A stretch of DNA of 7,289 nt from an uncultured Oxalobacter sp. (GTDB lineage: Bacteria; Pseudomonadota; Gammaproteobacteria; Burkholderiales; Burkholderiaceae_D), in NCBI GenBank assembly GCA_937916185.1, contig CALGGD010000021.1, positions 1 through 7,289 of the forward strand, written 5' to 3'. Below the pieces are notes generated by a model. That model was not told the origin of the DNA and did not search any database. It saw only the letters and a list, made by a program, of their open reading frames with translations. Both the position numbers and the translations under genes were made by a program. Numbering within the stretch: the stretch's first letter is position 1; each line of letters opens with the position of its first letter. Below, piece by piece: positions 7,185-7,289 of this stretch.

Positions 7185-7237
7185 TTAAGGATTTTTTAGA
7201 AAATCCATTGACAGTTATGATGTTTGTGGGAGAAAAT
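7185..7237 (+). promoter_or_regulatory. Strong sigma70 promoter with UP element, reading out of the window
   Basis: TTGACA at 7208-7213 is a perfect -35 box. With an 18-base spacer, GAAAAT at 7232-7237 is the best -10 (four of six). The 22 bases at 7185-7206, exactly where a UP element should sit, match 12 of the 14 defined positions of the E. coli consensus (NNAAAWWTWTTTTNNNAAANNN) by hand alignment. UP elements of this quality are typical of rRNA and other stable-RNA promoters. The transcribed gene lies beyond the window. An rRNA operon is my first guess, but a tRNA or highly expressed protein gene would also fit. Confidence 0.55.
7189..7206. repeat. Perfect inverted repeat abutting the -35 box
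   Basis: GGATTTT (7189-7195) and AAAATCC (7200-7206) are perfect seven-base arms around TTAG. The repeat ends one base before the TTGACA hexamer and coincides with the UP-element match. The symmetry may therefore reflect the A/T tracts of that element, or a binding site for a regulator. Confidence 0.45.
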
Positions 7238-7248
7238 TTCAATTCTCC
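7229..7248 (+). repeat. Dyad across the -10 box and likely transcription start
   Basis: GGAGAA (7229-7234) and TTCTCC (7243-7248) are perfect six-base arms with an eight-base centre. They overlap the -10 hexamer and the expected start of transcription. This could be an operator or simple chance. No regulator family is recognised. Confidence 0.3.
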
Positions 7249-7256
7249 GCTTACGA

Positions 7257-7276
7257 AACAGCCACAACGCGCTGTT
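7257..7276 (+). repeat. Hairpin in the transcript leader at the right edge
   Basis: AACAGC (7257-7262) pairs with GCTGTT (7271-7276) around the eight-base loop CACAACGC. It would lie in the first tens of bases of the transcript from the promoter at 7208-7237, where leader hairpins are common in stable-RNA operons. The window ends before its role can be judged. Confidence 0.35.
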
Positions 7277-7289
7277 GAGGCGTGAAGGT

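Larger units (their letters stand above)
6954..7289. other. Non-coding region after aroA
   Basis: These 336 bases contain no recognisable protein or RNA gene on either strand. In particular there is no cytidylate kinase P-loop (GPTASGKGT) where cmk is expected. From left to right the region holds a purine-rich stretch and a 30-codon ORF, a terminator-like hairpin, a long bulged inverted repeat, an AT-rich tract, and a strong-looking promoter reading rightwards out of the window. The reverse strand offers only very short frames. Confidence 0.7.

Noticed and set aside
1..7289. A new defence, mobile or secretion system
   Set aside because: All long genes are recognisable core enzymes with intact motifs. 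No transposase, integrase, CRISPR repeat or toxin-antitoxin pair was seen.

Overview
This window is a compact, one-directional stretch of core metabolism on the + strand. It holds the 3' half of gyrA (DNA gyrase subunit A), followed by serC, pheA, hisC, tyrA and aroA. It ends in about 336 bases with no clear gene. Gene order and protein types point to a proteobacterium, most likely a betaproteobacterium of the Burkholderiales. The order gyrA-serC-pheA-hisC-tyrA-aroA, the fused chorismate mutase/prephenate dehydratase (P-protein) and the class I EPSP synthase all fit. Base composition looks balanced rather than GC-rich, which would suit a lower-GC member such as Oxalobacter or a relative. That last step is inference and cannot be settled by eye.

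Layout: gyrA (1-1361, 5' end outside the window) overlaps serC by one base (TAATG). After serC comes a 91-base gap with a weak promoter candidate and a small inverted repeat. The block pheA-hisC-tyrA-aroA then runs with gaps of 19, 4 and 4 bases, which implies one transcript with translational coupling. Ribosome binding sites inside the block are weak, and tyrA appears to start with GTG. The region after aroA (6954-7289) holds a possible 30-codon ORF, a terminator-like hairpin, a long bulged inverted repeat, and at the right edge a promoter with a near-consensus UP element and a perfect TTGACA box.

The genes work together. AroA makes EPSP, the precursor of chorismate. PheA turns chorismate into prephenate and then phenylpyruvate, with an ACT domain for phenylalanine feedback. 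TyrA oxidises prephenate (or arogenate) on the tyrosine branch. The HisC-family aminotransferase can plausibly supply the transamination for Phe and Tyr as well as for histidine. SerC serves serine and pyridoxal phosphate synthesis, and PLP is the cofactor of both aminotransferases here. This is the known mixed-function supraoperon arrangement and not a new system.

The least ordinary part is the right-hand end. The usual next genes, cmk and rpsA, do not follow aroA within the window. Instead there is structured, AT-rich DNA and what looks like a strong promoter reading out of the window. I found no mobile element, CRISPR array, tRNA or rRNA gene body.
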